Positions 10,041 to 22,544 of a DNA stretch of 64,000 bases are shown one piece after another (the stretch's first letter is position 1; each line of letters opens with the position of its first letter). The stretch lies in contig NC_088296.1 in NCBI RefSeq assembly GCF_032854445.1, positions 22,621,853-22,685,852 on the forward strand, written 5' to 3'. This DNA is from Liolophura sinensis (taxonomy: Eukaryota > Mollusca > Polyplacophora > Chitonida > Chitonidae). A model generated the notes under the pieces. The model saw only the letters and a list, made by a program, of their open reading frames with translations. It did not search any database and had not been told where the DNA came from. The translations under genes were made by a program, and so were the position numbers.

Positions 10041-10061
10041 ATGGCAGAATCTATTTATTAT

Positions 10062-13000
10062 GTTATTACTAAACTAATGGTGGAATCTAGTGACTAACTT
10101 AATGGTGGAATCTAGAAACTAACTTATCGATGAAATCTAGTGACTAACTTAATGGTGGAATCTACTGACTAACTTAATGGTGGAATCTAGTAACTAACCT
10201 AATGGTGGAATCTAGTGACTAACTTAATAGTAGAATCTAGTAACTAACTTATCGATGGAATCTAGTGACTAACTTAATGGTGGAATATAGTGACTAACCT
10301 AATGGTGGAATCTAGTGACTAACTGAATGGTGGAATCTAGAAACTAACTTATCGATGGAATGTAGTAACTAACCTAATGGTGGAATCTACTGACTAACTT
10401 AATGGTGGAATCTAGTAACTAACCTAATGGTGGAATCTAGTGACTAACTGAATGGTGGAATCTAGTAACTAACTTATCGATGGAATGTAGTGAGTGACTA
10501 ACTTAATGGTGGAATCTAGTGACTAACTTAATGGTGGAATCTAGTGACTAACTTAATGGTGGAATCTAGTGACTAACTGAATGGTGGAATCTAGTGACTA
10601 ACTTAATGGTGGAATCTAGTGACTAACCTAATGGTGGAATCTAGTGACTAATCTAATGGTGGAATCTAGTGACTAACTTAATGGTGGAATCTAGTGACTA
10701 ACTGAATGGTGGAATCTAGTGACTAACCCAATTGTGGAATCTAGTGAATAACTTAATGGTGGAATCTAGTAACTAACTTATCGATGGAATCTAGTGACTA
10801 ACTTAATGGTGGAATCTAGTGACTAACTTAAAGGTAGAATCTAGTGACTAACTTATCGGTGGAATCTAGTAACTAACTTATCGAAGGAATCTAGTGACTA
10901 ACTTAATGGTGGAATATAGTGACTAACTTAATGGTGGAATCTAGTGACTAAACTAATGGTGGAATCTAGTGACTAACTGAATGGTGGAATCTAGTAACTA
11001 ACTTATCGATGGAATCTAGTGACTAACTTAATGGTGAAATCTAGTGACTAACGTAATGGTGGAATCTAGTGACTAACTTAATGGTGGAATCTAGTGACTA
11101 ACTTAATGGTGGAATCTAGTGACTAATCTAATGGTGGAATCTAGTGACTAACTTAATGGTGGAATCTAGTGACTAACTTAATGGTGGAATCTAGTGACTA
11201 ACTTATTGATGGAATCTAGTGACTAACTTAATGGTAAAATTTACTGACTAACGTAATGGTGGAATCTAGTGACTAACTTAATGGTGGAATCTAGTGACTA
11301 ACTTAATGGTGGAATCTAGTGACTAACTTAATGGTGGAATCTAGTGACTAACTTAATGGTGGAATCTAGTGACTAACTGAATGGTGGAATCTAGTGACTA
11401 ACTGAATGGTGGAATCTAGTGACTAACTTAATGGTGGAATCTAGTGACTAACCTAATGGTGGAATATATTGCCTCACTGAATGGTGGAATCTAGTGACTA
11501 ACTTAATGGTGGAATCTAGTGACTAACTTAATGGTGGAATCTAGTGACTAACTTAATGGTGGAATCTAGTGACTAACTTAATGGTGGAATCTAGTGACTA
11601 ACTTATCGATGGAATCTAGTGACTAACTTATCGATGGAATCTAGTGACTAACTTAATGGTGGAATCTAGTGACTAACTTAATGGTGGAATCTAGTGACTA
11701 ACTTAATGGTGGAATCTAGTGACTAACTTAATGGTGGAATCTAGTGACTAACTTAATGGTGGAATCTAGTGACTAACTGAATGGTGGAATCTAGTGACTA
11801 ACTGAATGGTGAAATCTAGTGACTAACTGAATGGTGGAATCTAGTGACTAACTTAATGGTGGAATCTAATGACTAACTGAATGGGGGAATCTAGTGACTA
11901 ACTTAATGGTGGAATCTAGTGACTAATCTAATGGTGGAATCTAGTGACTAACTTAATGGTGGAATCTAGTGACTAACTTAATGGTGGAATCTAGTGACTA
12001 ACTTAATGGTGGAATCTAGTGACTAACTGAATGGTGGAATCTAGTGACTAACTGAATGGTGAAATCTAGTGACTAACTGAATGGTGGAATCTAGTGACTA
12101 ACTTTATGGTGGAATCTAGTGACTAACTGAATGGGGGAATCTAGTGACTAACCTAATGGTGGAATCTAGTGACTAACTTAAAGGTGGAATCTAGGACCTA
12201 ACTTATCGGTGGAATCTAGTGACTAACTTATCGATGGAATCTAGTGACTAACTTAATGGTGGAATCTAGTGACTAACTTAATGGTGGAATCTAGTGACTA
12301 ACTTAATGGTGGAATCTAGTGACTAACTGAATGGTGAAATCTAGTGACTAACTGAATGGTGGAATCTAGTGACTAACTTAATGGCGGACTCTGGTGACTA
12401 ACCTAATGGTGGAATCTAGTGACTAACTTAATGGTGGAATCTAGTGACTAACTTATTGATGGAATCTAGTGACTAACTTAATGGTAAAATTTACTGACTA
12501 ACGTAATGGTGGAATCTAGTGACTAACTGAATGGTGGAATCTAGTGACTAACTGAATGGTGGAATCTAGTGACTAACTGAATGGTGGAATCTAGTGACTA
12601 ACTGAATGGTGAAATCTAGTGACTAACTGAATGGTAGAATCTAGTGACTAACTGAATGGCGGACTCTGGTGACTAACCTTATGGTGGAATCTAGTGACTA
12701 ACCTAATGGTGGAATCTAGTGACTAACTTAATGGTGGAATCTAGTGACTAACTTAATGGTGGAATCTAGTGACTAACTTAATGGTGGAATCTAGTGACTA
12801 ACTGAATGGTGGAATCTAGTGACTAACCGAATGGTGAAATCTAGTGACTAACTGAATGGTGGAATCTAGTGACTAACTTAATGGTGGAATCTAGTGACTA
12901 ACTGAATGGGGGAATCTAGTGACTAACCTAATGGTGGAATCTAGTGACTAACTTAATGGTGGAATCTAGGACCTAACTTATCGGTGGAATCTAGTAACTA

Positions 13001-14545
13001 ACTTATCGATGGAATCTAGTGACTAACTTAATGGTGGAATCTAGTGACTAACTTAATGGTGGAATCTAGTGACTAACTTAATGGTGGAATCTAGTGACTA
13101 ATCTAATGGTGGAATCTAGTGACTAACTTAATGGTGGAATCTAGTGACTAACTTAATGGTGGAATCTACTGACTAACCTAATGGTGGAATCTAGTGACTA
13201 ACTGAATGGTGGAATCTAGTGACTAAATTAATGGTGGAATCTAGTGACTAACTTAACAGTGGAATCTAGTGACTAACTGAATGGTTGAATCTAGTGACTA
13301 ACTTAATGGTGGAATTTATTGACTAACCTAATGGTGGAATCTAGTGACTAACTTAATGGTGGAATCTAGTGACTAACTTAATGGTGGAATCTAGTGACTA
13401 ACTGAATGGTGGAATCTAGTGACTAACCTAATGGTGGAATCTAGTGACTAACTTAATGGTAGAATCTAATGACTAACTGAATGGTGGAATCTAGTGACTA
13501 ACTTAATGGTGGAATCTAGTGACTAACTTAATGGTGGAATTTAGTGACTAATCTAATGGTGGAATCTAGTGACTAACTTAATGGTGGAATCTAGTGACTA
13601 ACCTAATGGTGGAATCTAATGACTAACTTAATGGTGGAATCTAGTGACTAACTGAATGGTGGAATCTAGTGACTAACTTAATGGTGGAATCTAGTGACTA
13701 ACTTAATGGTGGAATCTAGTGACTAATCTAATGGTGGAATCTAGTGACTAACTTAATGGTGGAATCTAGTGACTAACTTAATGGTGGAATCTACTGACTA
13801 ACCTAATGGTGGAATCTAGTGACTAACTGAATGGTGGAATCTAGTGACTAACTTAATGGTGGAATCTAGTGACTAACTTAATGGTGGAATCTAGTGACTA
13901 ACTGAATGGTGAAATCTAGTGACTAACTTAATGGTGGAATTTATTGACTAACCCTAATGGTGGAATCTAATGACTAACTTTAATGGTGGAATCTAGTGAC
14001 TAACTTAATGGTGGAATCTAGTGACTAACTGAATGGTGGAATCTAGTGACTAACCTAATGGTGGAATCTAGTGACTAACTTAATGGTAGAATCTAATGAC
14101 TAAGCTAAAGGTGGAATCTAGTGACTAACTGAATGGTGGAATCTAGTGACTAACTTAATGGTGGAATCTATGACTAACTTAATGGTGGCAATCTAGTGAC
14201 TAACTTAATGGTGGAATCTACTGACTAACTGAATGGTGAAATCTAGTGACTAACCTAATGGTGGAATATAGTGACTAACTTAATTGTAGAATCTAATGAC
14301 TAACCTAATGGTGGAATCTAGTGACTAACTGAATGGTGGAATCTAGTGACTAACTTAATGGTGAATCTAGTGACTAACTTAATGGTGGAATCTAGTGCGA
14401 CTAACTTAATGGTGGAATCTAGTGACTAACTTAATGGTGGAATCTAGTGACTAACTTAATGGTGGAGATCTAGTGACTAACTTTATGGTGGAATCTAGTG
14501 ACTAACTATAATGGTGGAATCTAGTCATTTACTTTATGGCAGAAT
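10062..14545. repeat. 25-bp minisatellite array, about 178 copies
   Basis: Each unit has a conserved 17-base part, GGAATCTAGTGACTAAC, plus a variable eight-base part (ttaatggt, tgaatggt, ctaatggt, ttatcgat and others). The 25-base register holds from about 10066 to 13945 with a single four-base insertion near 10491. From 13945 to the right end single-base indels are frequent. Longer-period duplications are visible: an ACTTATTGAT variant recurs 1250 bases apart (11201 and 12451) and a GACCTA variant recurs 775 bases apart. Stops in all frames exclude coding. Confidence 0.97.
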
Positions 14546-16190
14546 ATACTGACTTACTTCATGACATAATCTACATATTTAACTGATTTTATTGAGTTGA
14601 GTCAATAAATCAGTTTATTTATTGAGTCTATACTGGCATATATTTTAACATGTACTGGCATAAATTTTGTCATTCATTCTGACATAACTACATGTATGTA
14701 GGCCTATTTGACTTATCAACACCGCACACAGAAATATCTATTGACAACAGCCAGATTTATTGGCGGGAGAATGCGTACAGAGGCCTAACGAACCCAAACG
14801 CAGGATTAAGAACCCAGACATCGGCCTAAAGAACACATGCAGGGGCCGAAAGAAACCAGACAGGGGCCTAAAGAAACCAGACAGAGGGTTTTAGAAACCA
14901 GACAGATGGTTAAAGAAACAGACAGAGGACTAAAGACACCAGATAGAATCCATTCTCTAAAAACCCAAATGTTTTTTAAGCATCAAAATGTTGTGAAAGT
15001 TTAATACTGTAACGGCCATTACCAATACACAACATACTATTTTAATGTTATTTTTATCATTTATTGTGTGAAGACCACGCTAGAAGCGTAAATTTGACAG
15101 AAGGTACTGTTGGATTAGAATAAGCATTTTGTAACGACTGCAACTTCCGACACTTGAGGAGGTGTTAACCTAACGTTGTAAATGCTTTTTCTCCTCCACG
15201 ACGATCAAAGTATTTGATGTAACACTGTTAAAATTTTTAGTTTTAAGATGGCTGTGGAAAACACGCACCTTGCCATGTGTTATGCAAGGCTGGATTGTTA
15301 AGACTTCAGAGAAGCCTGCGTGTGCGGCATTTGAACAAACGAACTCATGTCATCTATGCATTTATTTAACTGGTTTGTTAAGCCGTACTCTTTGAGAATA
15401 AAATTAAATCGGTTGTCCCGCCTGTTCAGCAATTTATGAAATTAATAATTCTTTCAATTTATTATGTTTTAGTGTGTAATGTACAGACATAGTAAATATG
15501 TCCTTTTTCAGGTCTAACCAATTCTTTATAAGGAGTTTAAATTAATAAGTATGTACCGCGGCTTCATGTCTATTTGAGTTTTCGTTGATGAAAGAAACAA
15601 GTGCATGTTAAATCACTCGATTTCCCCTCTGTGGTGTAGGGCAAACACCACAATATAATACGCTTGACTTGAGTAATGTGTAGAAGAATACTATGGGTTA
15701 ATCGTAATGTCATATACGGGCTATTGTTATAATTGCCTTATTTTCATCTCCATTCACGACAATAAAATTCTGCATTTTCTCGGGTTTCCGTGTAGAAATT
15801 ATCAGTAATAATTAAGGATGGCCAAATGATATTTAAATATCACGTAACCCGGATATTTTTGAAAAAAAAACACAAGTGATACATGCAGAAACAAAATGGG
15901 GCTTCATTTCAAAACCGCACAATTCCGACGTGGAAACAACGTAAAACAGCTCTTAGTGTCATACACTTTGTAATTATCCTCACACGTCTATTTGCATACA
16001 GTTAGAACCGGCTTTAATATCACCGTACCCGTATTTATAAACTAAAACGGTGTACTGAATTAGCAGAACCCCATAAAGGTCAGTGTAAATTATTTGGCGT
16101 AATATTCATCTTCTTTTTCTATTCAATATTTTGTTTCAAATCGCATGGAAATCTCCGGCTAATTTTATGCAGATTTGGCATAAGTAGTAA
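14546..16190. other. Gene-free AT-rich stretch upstream of the secreted-peptide gene
   Basis: 14546-14590 fades out of the minisatellite. 14815-14945 holds a short degenerate repeat (agaaaccagacaga) of about 25 bases per unit. Nothing else is recognised. Confidence 0.5.
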
Positions 16191-16193
16191 CAG

Positions 16194-16250
16194 TATAAAT
16201 GCCAGCAATAGACACCGGGGCGCGAGCAGATGGTTTTTGTTGCTCAGTAG
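16194..16250 (+). promoter_or_regulatory. Candidate core promoter of the secreted-peptide gene
   Basis: TATAAAT at 16194-16200 is followed at about 45 bases by TCAGTAG, an initiator-like sequence. The first ATG of the reconstructed gene is at 16340, leaving a 5' leader of roughly 90-115 bases. Confidence 0.4.
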
Positions 16251-16339
16251 GGATTAGTTTAGACGCCGACCCGTACTACAGATAGAAGATCCACACAATA
16301 CAGGTTACAGCTATCCAGCGAGGACTGCTGACGGGCAAG

Positions 16340-19300
16340 ATGAAGATTTATACAGTTCTGGTGGTTTTACTTGTTCTGGTAAGTCCAGGGACTCGTTTCA
16401 CAAAGCGCATGTAACGTTACGTGCACTTAACTTACACGGCGACCATGCAGTGCTGAGGGTAAAAGGTCGCCATGGTAGTTTAGTGAACGTAGCGCTAGGT
16501 GCACTTTGTGAAACGGGCCCCTGGGGCCGACTCAACAAACGCGTTTGACGTAAGTCAAAAATTAAGATATAATTTAAGCACCCCACGGCAGGTTTTCTTC
16601 TATCATGATGGCTATCATAGTATAATTGAAATATTCTAGAGGGTGGGGTAATAGACAGAATAGTCATTTAACGGTTAAATATTTGTACCTTCGAAATTAA
16701 AATTGCGGACGCTTGAACAATATTATCTGACGCTAAATATGGTTAAATTTTGGTTTTGTGTAAACATAACGTGTGGATTATATTGTGGTATTAAATATTG
16801 ACCTGTAAATTCAAATTTTCTTTGTGACGTCTATACCATATAGTATACCTAGACTAAGTTAACCTTAACTACAATGGTAAGACACGTCTTAAAAAAATGT
16901 TTGCCATCCAACGTAGTCACTACCAACTTAGTTTTCAATTTAGCTTTCTTAAGTCTAATATTTGTTAATATTTGGTGAGCAGTTCTTCTTGATAGTTTTC
17001 GGATTTCGTTTCAGCAAATTCAAACAGACATTACAAAAGAGATATACCCTTAAAAATTAATCTGTTAATTTTAACAGAAAGTCTGTTGCATGAATGATGC
17101 TAGAATGTATTCTGTTATTGTAACACAAAATTCTGTCATATCCAAGACAATATCCTGTTAGTCTAATCGAATCTTTCTGTTAAATTAATAGAATATTTGT
17201 GTTGCGCTTAACAGAACAATCTGTTACAATGTCAGAATGCATTCTTGCATCACTCAGACAACAGATTTTCTGTTAAAATTACCAGGTTAACTTTTTGAGT
17301 GTATGCAGTCGGTAATTGCATACATTATTACCGTACCTGTGACTTATGTCTTTAGAGGGGCCTCCGTGGCTGAGTCGGTTAGCGCGCTAGCGCGGCGTAA
17401 TGACCCAGGAGCCTCTCACCAATGCGGTCGCTGTGAGTTCAAGTCCAGCTCATGCTGGCTTCCTCTCCGACCGTAAGTGGGAAGGTCTTGTAGCAACCTG
17501 CGGATGGTCGTGGGTTTCCTCCGGGCTGTGCCCGGTTTCCACTCACCATAATGCTGGCCGCCGTCGTATAAGTGAAACATTCTTGAGTACGGCGTAAAAA
17601 ACCATTAAAAAAAAAAAAAAAACCTTATGTCTTTAAAAAAAAAGCCCCATAAGAGCTGTGACAATATTTGTATGTGCTAATTTATACAGTCATTTCGGGC
17701 TTTATTGGCTTAAAACTGGGCCAGTGATTCTGTGCTGTGGTAGTACAATTTCAACCCCAACTGAGCCTCAGTTCAGCAGTTTTGTTGCGTAAGGAAGACT
17801 GGGAGTGTGGACTTCAGCACAAAATGGCTATGCAAAAAACAAGTCTAAGGTCCTCACTTGCTTAGTTTTCTGAAGCACTGTCTTCGGCTCACTCATAGAT
17901 ATCTGACCAGTGATTAATTAGAACCTAGCGGGCTTGGCCTAGTGGTATAGGTGCTTGGCCTTTAAGTCGTTAGGACAGAAGGGGTGCACGTTCGGTGTAG
18001 TCTCATTTCGCCTACTTCTTTTGTTTGAAATTAGAAATTGGAGGTAGGTGTGAAGATAACCATTTAATGGGATGTAGTCCGATTAAACCTCAGGGGCCGT
18101 GTGGAAGGATTAAAGTACCGTTATAAGTGTGTGAATAATTGCAAGTATAATTAACAAAAGAATGACCCAAAGATGGACGCATAGATCATCTGCTGTAAAC
18201 ATTTATGTTACATATCAGTGTTAGGAATGTAATACATAAGAGTGGTAAATAGATAAGTGATAAATGATGACAGTTAATCCTGAAGCAGTTTGTGCCCACT
18301 CGCCTTCCAACTTAACCTCTGACCGTGACTCGGGAACTGATGGAATCGTCTGCGATCGTATTTATTGTGATAAGTGAGTAGAGTTCTGCCAGTGTCACTC
18401 TGATGCAAACGGTATTCACCATCAAGACTTCAGTGAGCATTGCGCTTCTACTAAGTTCACTCAGCCGATGAGTGAGAGACGCTCAGTAGGAACCCATTAG
18501 GGGGCGTGCCCCCAACCATCTACAGGATGCCTGTCCGAAAAATCTGAAGTTGGCGAAATGAGACTCATAAAGGTGTGAAAGTAGGCGAAATGAGACTAAA
18601 CCGCACGTTCCATACCCGTTGGACAGGGTAGATTGATCTGCTTTCTTTCTTTGTGTGGCTTTGGTGATAATAGGCGGTCGACAACGCCTGACCGTCTTTT
18701 TTTTTTTAATTTTAGTCTAACCGTCGTTGAAGACAACTTGTATGCCATTAATGATTTATATATGCACATTAGCTTGTGACTGGTGAGTAAGTTCATCAGT
18801 AACTTGCCAAAGGCGCGTGGTTTTCTACACCATAAAACCATCGCTTAAGTGAAAAAAATGCTTGAGTACGTCACTGAACAACACTTGAAAGGTGTTTGTC
18901 AGGTATACCGCCTGTCTGGAGATGATTAACTGCAGGCCCTGAGCTCTCCTCTTCTTAGGAATAGCATGTAATAAATTGGATTTTGCGATCAGTTTAAGTG
19001 TTAAAATGATGCATTTTGAACCATGCATTTATTAACAGGGAACCGAGAACCGCTTGTCACCTTGCGCACAGTAACTGCAGTAACGGGTCGAGAAAACCAC
19101 CTCGGGAAAGTCATTGCTTGGAGAAAAATAGTGTGACTTAGCATCGTTTTTCCTTAGCAGTTAAAAATAAATTTATTACGAAAATATCTTCCCAGTATCT
19201 CAATGAAAGAGTTTGTTATCAATCAGAATATCCTGCTGTATGTAGTAAATTCCCTGAAGTCCGTACAGCCACTTAGGTCAAACGCTTACACCCATGCAAG

Positions 19301-21370
19301 ACGAAGACGAGCAGTGTCCACGAGCATCGCCCTGACTGAGAGCCAAACTAAAAGAAACATCAGTTCTTTGAACAAGGAACAGAGGTGATACACTTTGGTT
19401 GGGTATCGGGCGTTTTTGTTTGTATTTTCTCATTGTCACATTGTTTAATACTGATGGTACGGGTGAGCTCCTAGGTTTTGTGACGTCATTCTAGATAGCT
19501 ATTACATAACTATCAAAATGTCGTCACTAAATGGTTAGGTACTGACGAGTGTTTGCTATCCCCTTTGTTGATAAGCGGTCTAGGATTTTGAAAATATTTT
19601 TAGAGCATTTCTGGAATAATGCTAAAAGTAAAAAATATTAAAATGTCGCGCCGTCTGATTGTTTCTAGCTTGTTTGACATAATGATACATGGCGATTAGA
19701 ATATTTAATCATTTGTATACAGTGGAACAAGTTTTGAAAGTGCTATTTTGACAGCATACAGATAGTGTTGAATTTCAACATTTTCCGCATACTGGGAAAA
19801 GTCCTAAATGTCTAACAAAATTTTAACTTAACATTACAAATATCGTTTCTCCTCCACCACTTAAACATAACGATTCATTTTTAAGAGAGTGTGTATTACG
19901 AATCTCGGGCTCCACCTTGTAGGCGGAGGGAAAGAAAGGATAGCTTAATTCAACAAAATATTACCGTACTTACATTAAATGAAAATTATACATAAAATGA
20001 AGTTTTAGTTAAGTTAAAAGAGCGGCCATTAAAAACTGTGCACGGAAATAGCTTGTTTTTCACTTAAAGAATTTATAAGTGATTTATGATCCTTTAACGT
20101 GATGTTTCTCTACGATGGTAAGCTTTCACTTCATTACAACGATGTGCTTCCTGCAGATTTCACCGGACAACATTCTTCTTCACATCATTTCATTATGCTT
20201 TAGACTTCATTTCATTACATCTATGTGTGTATGTGCAACTTTTACCGAGCAACTTCCCTCTTCCCTCTAAGACAAGCATACCTGATCGGTGAATTTGTCA
20301 GCAAACGAGTTTCGACTTGAACTCAATACATTCATATGTGCAATTTTCATAGAACAAATTTCGACGTCATCTCCATGACAACTGTGTCTGTTAAGCGTAT
20401 CGTCACCAAACAACTTCCTTCTTCACTCTGTGATAACTACCTGCCCTGTGCAGTTGTCAAGAAACAAGTTTTGACTTAATCTCATTACAGACAAATATAT
20501 TCTCTGCTCTGCTGTTTACACCAACACTTTTCACCTGCATTGTTAACTTAACTGTCACGTACGTGTGTACACTTGGCCTATAGATAATATGAGTGAAATT
20601 ATAAGTACGATGTGAAACACCTCTGAAATACATGTATAAACTACCCTTTGTCATCTTATTGCTCACCAGCCTTTGGTAGTCGGGATGTCAATACGCCGAG
20701 AGGAGAGCAAAAGATACTGGGAACCGGAAGTGACGTCAGACAAGAGGGCCACTAGGGTAAAAAATGGTAAGCGTTTCATGACATCCTATATCTTTCAACA
20801 TATTCCTAGTATAACATTAACCTTCGAATTATCAGTGAACGTTCTTGCGTGTGGTGTGCAACCTTTTGACATGAGCCATTGAGTGTAACAGGCCATCGGC
20901 TTTTGTGGAACACTTCCGGGCATATACATGCATATATACAAGATGTCATGGTGCTAAAATATGCTTCTGGAGATTTTGATTGGCTTTCTAACAAAGCGTC
21001 TGACCTCATACTTCCTGTTGAAACATAGTTTTATCACTGAAAATGCAATTGACATTATAGCTTTGAAACAACATTGAGGTCGCAGTTGCTGTCTGACTTT
21101 AAACGTCGCAACAACAGTGCTGTGCCTTTAGATCGTTGGCTATTTCATGGATGACAGTAGACAAAATGAGACTTTACGAGACTCGTTACGTTTTTGTTCC
21201 AGCTTTCTGGGAAACTTTTTTTCTTATTTGTTTCAGGTTACACGCTTATAACTACCGATTTGGGAGGCGGAAAATTCAAATGTAAATGTATTGACCCAAA
21301 AGGGAGGCAAATTTGGCCTGGAGCTTGTGGGAGTTACGACAAAACGTTTGGATTCATCAACTGTGTTTAA
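16340..21370 (+). CDS. Small secreted cysteine-rich prepropeptide, three exons (reconstructed)
   Basis: Exons are 16340-16378, 20670-20766 and 21237-21370, totalling 270 bases or 89 residues plus stop. The joins are CTG|GTAAGT...CACCAG|CCT in phase 0 and AATG|GTAAGC...TTTCAG|GT in phase 1. Exon 1 begins MKIYTV and gives most of a hydrophobic signal peptide that continues into exon 2 (about residues 1-18). A charged prosegment follows and ends in Lys38-Arg39, a dibasic processing site. The mature region (about 40-89) has four cysteines, C61-x-C63-x12-C76-x11-C88, a glycine run before them, and the stop right after C88-V89. I do not recognise the family. An antimicrobial, hormone-like or shell/mucus-matrix peptide is possible, and a venom-type role cannot be judged. 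The main doubt is that no transcript supports the joins. The phase match and the signal-prosegment-cysteine layout argue for it. Confidence 0.6.
16384..16525. mobile_element. Foldback (MITE-like) element in intron 1 of the secreted-peptide gene
   Basis: Terminal inverted repeats of about 37 bases: the left arm contains CGTTTCACAAAGCGC, the right arm GCACTTTGTGAAACG, ending in GGGCCCCTGG. A second inverted pair (ggcgaccat / aggtcgcc) lies inside. It sits only six bases after the exon 1 donor. Confidence 0.7.
17044..17303. mobile_element. Foldback (MITE-like) element with long terminal inverted repeats
   Basis: The left arm (TTAATTTTAACAGAAAGTC near 17065) and the right arm (TTTTCTGTTAAAATTA near 17268) are inverted. 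They extend inward through atgatgc...ttctgttattgtaaca and its relative near 17230. The outermost bases pair as tacccttaaaaa / ttttttgagtgta, flanked by TA. No coding capacity. Confidence 0.6.
17355..17623 (+). mobile_element. tRNA-derived SINE, family A, full length, young
   Basis: A box TGGCTGAGTCGG at 17367-17378, B box GAGTTCAAGTCC at 17435-17446, complete body and an A-rich tail. It is bounded by a perfect 12-base target duplication CTTATGTCTTTA (17343-17354 and 17624-17635). This is the best copy to define the family. Confidence 0.93.
17928..18600. repeat. Composite repeat with tRNA-like head and inverted ends
   Basis: 17935-17965 resembles a tRNA A-box region (ggcctagtggtataggtgc). GTCTCATTTCGCCTACT at about 17999 recurs inverted as AGTAGGCGAAATGAGAC at about 18580, with a further GGCGAAATGAGACT near 18553. 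Probably two SINE-type insertions in opposite orientation. Confidence 0.4.
18601..20669. other. Rest of intron 1 of the secreted-peptide gene
   Basis: AT-rich with no coding signal. 20120-20490 shows weak repetition of about 60-bp units (ttcattac, caactt, tcttc blocks). A clear pyrimidine tract and CACCAG acceptor close the intron at 20669. Confidence 0.4.
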
Positions 21371-22140
21371 AAAAAAAACGAACGCGGACTCTTAAAAATC
21401 ATCAGAGTTTTTATACTTGCCGAATGAATTTTGATTTGGCCATCCATTTTTGTATTTAATATACTTTTTCAGAATGCGTATGATTATATATGTTATATAG
21501 GTGTTCTTAACGGTATTGTCCCAAGGATCACTACGATGATCTGTACACGTAAGTTAAATTATATGTGAAACATGTACTTATTATCTCTTATAATGTGCAT
21601 TCTGTGCATCTGATTAACGGTGAGGTTGATTGAATCAGTTTTCAGTATGTCCCTGTTTTGTGTATTTTGGTACCCATTTAATTTAAATGGCACACATGCC
21701 AACTTTGTAAGTCGTTTAACTTTCGTCATTTCACGTTCATCTCGCTCGATATGTTCACTTGTTTTAGATTGTCAACATTTTTCTTATTTTTTTGAACGAA
21801 TTATTTTGATTTTCGAAAAGACATTAGCGTTGTTTTCGTTTACTTTAAAGTTTTACATGGAATATGACAAAAAGGAAATTAATTTTTGTTAGTTTATGAA
21901 AGGATTTGAGTTTAAGGTACTGCATTGTCTATAATACCTAGAACTACATGTAAGTTATGTTGATCACATATATATCTGTTAACAGGTTCCTACACATATA
22001 CATGCCAAAATCCAGAGAACACTGAGATATATTCCATGTTGGACTGAGTCATCGAACTAAAAATTATTTGAAATATTTTCTACTCTTAGAAAAACCTTCT
22101 AAAATATTATAGAGTGAGCTTTCTATAAATCAGTGATTCT
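21371..22140. other. 3' flank of the secreted-peptide gene, nothing recognised
   Basis: AT-rich. TATTTAATATAC near 21454 is the closest thing to a poly(A) signal after the stop at 21370. No other gene or repeat recognised. Confidence 0.4.
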
Positions 22141-22290
22141 TTGGTACAACGATGTGTCATCATTATTTACAGCAACAAACGTACAACGATATGTCATCAT
22201 CATTTACAACAACAAACGTACAAGGATGTGTCATCATCATTTACAACAACAAAAGTACAACGATGTGTCATCATCATTTACCACAACCTA
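22141..22290. repeat. Minisatellite, about 36-bp unit, four copies
   Basis: Units contain tacaacgatgtgtcatcat followed by catttacaacaacaaa. Because the unit is a multiple of three, it leaves spurious open frames. Confidence 0.85.
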
Positions 22291-22544
22291 GGCCTGCGTG
22301 TAATCGTTTACTATTCAATTTATTTTTAAATCAGGTTATATGTATATTTTTTACACAGGCATCAACATGTTTGTCTCTCAGGTTCAAACCGCAATAATAC
22401 CGTCATTTTTGTTTTTTATTTGTACGGACCACTTCATCGGCAAAAGCAATAAAACCGCATTGAAAGTTAAAATATTCTTACGTGTTCCGAGAAGCTTGTT
22501 ATAATATCCGTGTGTATGTATATGTATTTAAGTATGTATGTAAA

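Noticed and set aside
10062-14545. CRISPR-like array of 25-base repeats
   Set aside because: There are no unique spacers. Units are directly adjacent, as in a minisatellite, and the genome is eukaryotic.
21203-21370. Alternative longer last exon of the peptide gene from the acceptor at 21202
   Set aside because: It would translate the pyrimidine tract before the stronger TTTCAG acceptor, and it skips the exon that supplies the end of the signal peptide and the dibasic site.
22141-22397. Overlapping open frames of 62 and 81 codons
   Set aside because: They are read-through of a 36-base minisatellite and have no start, stop or splice support.
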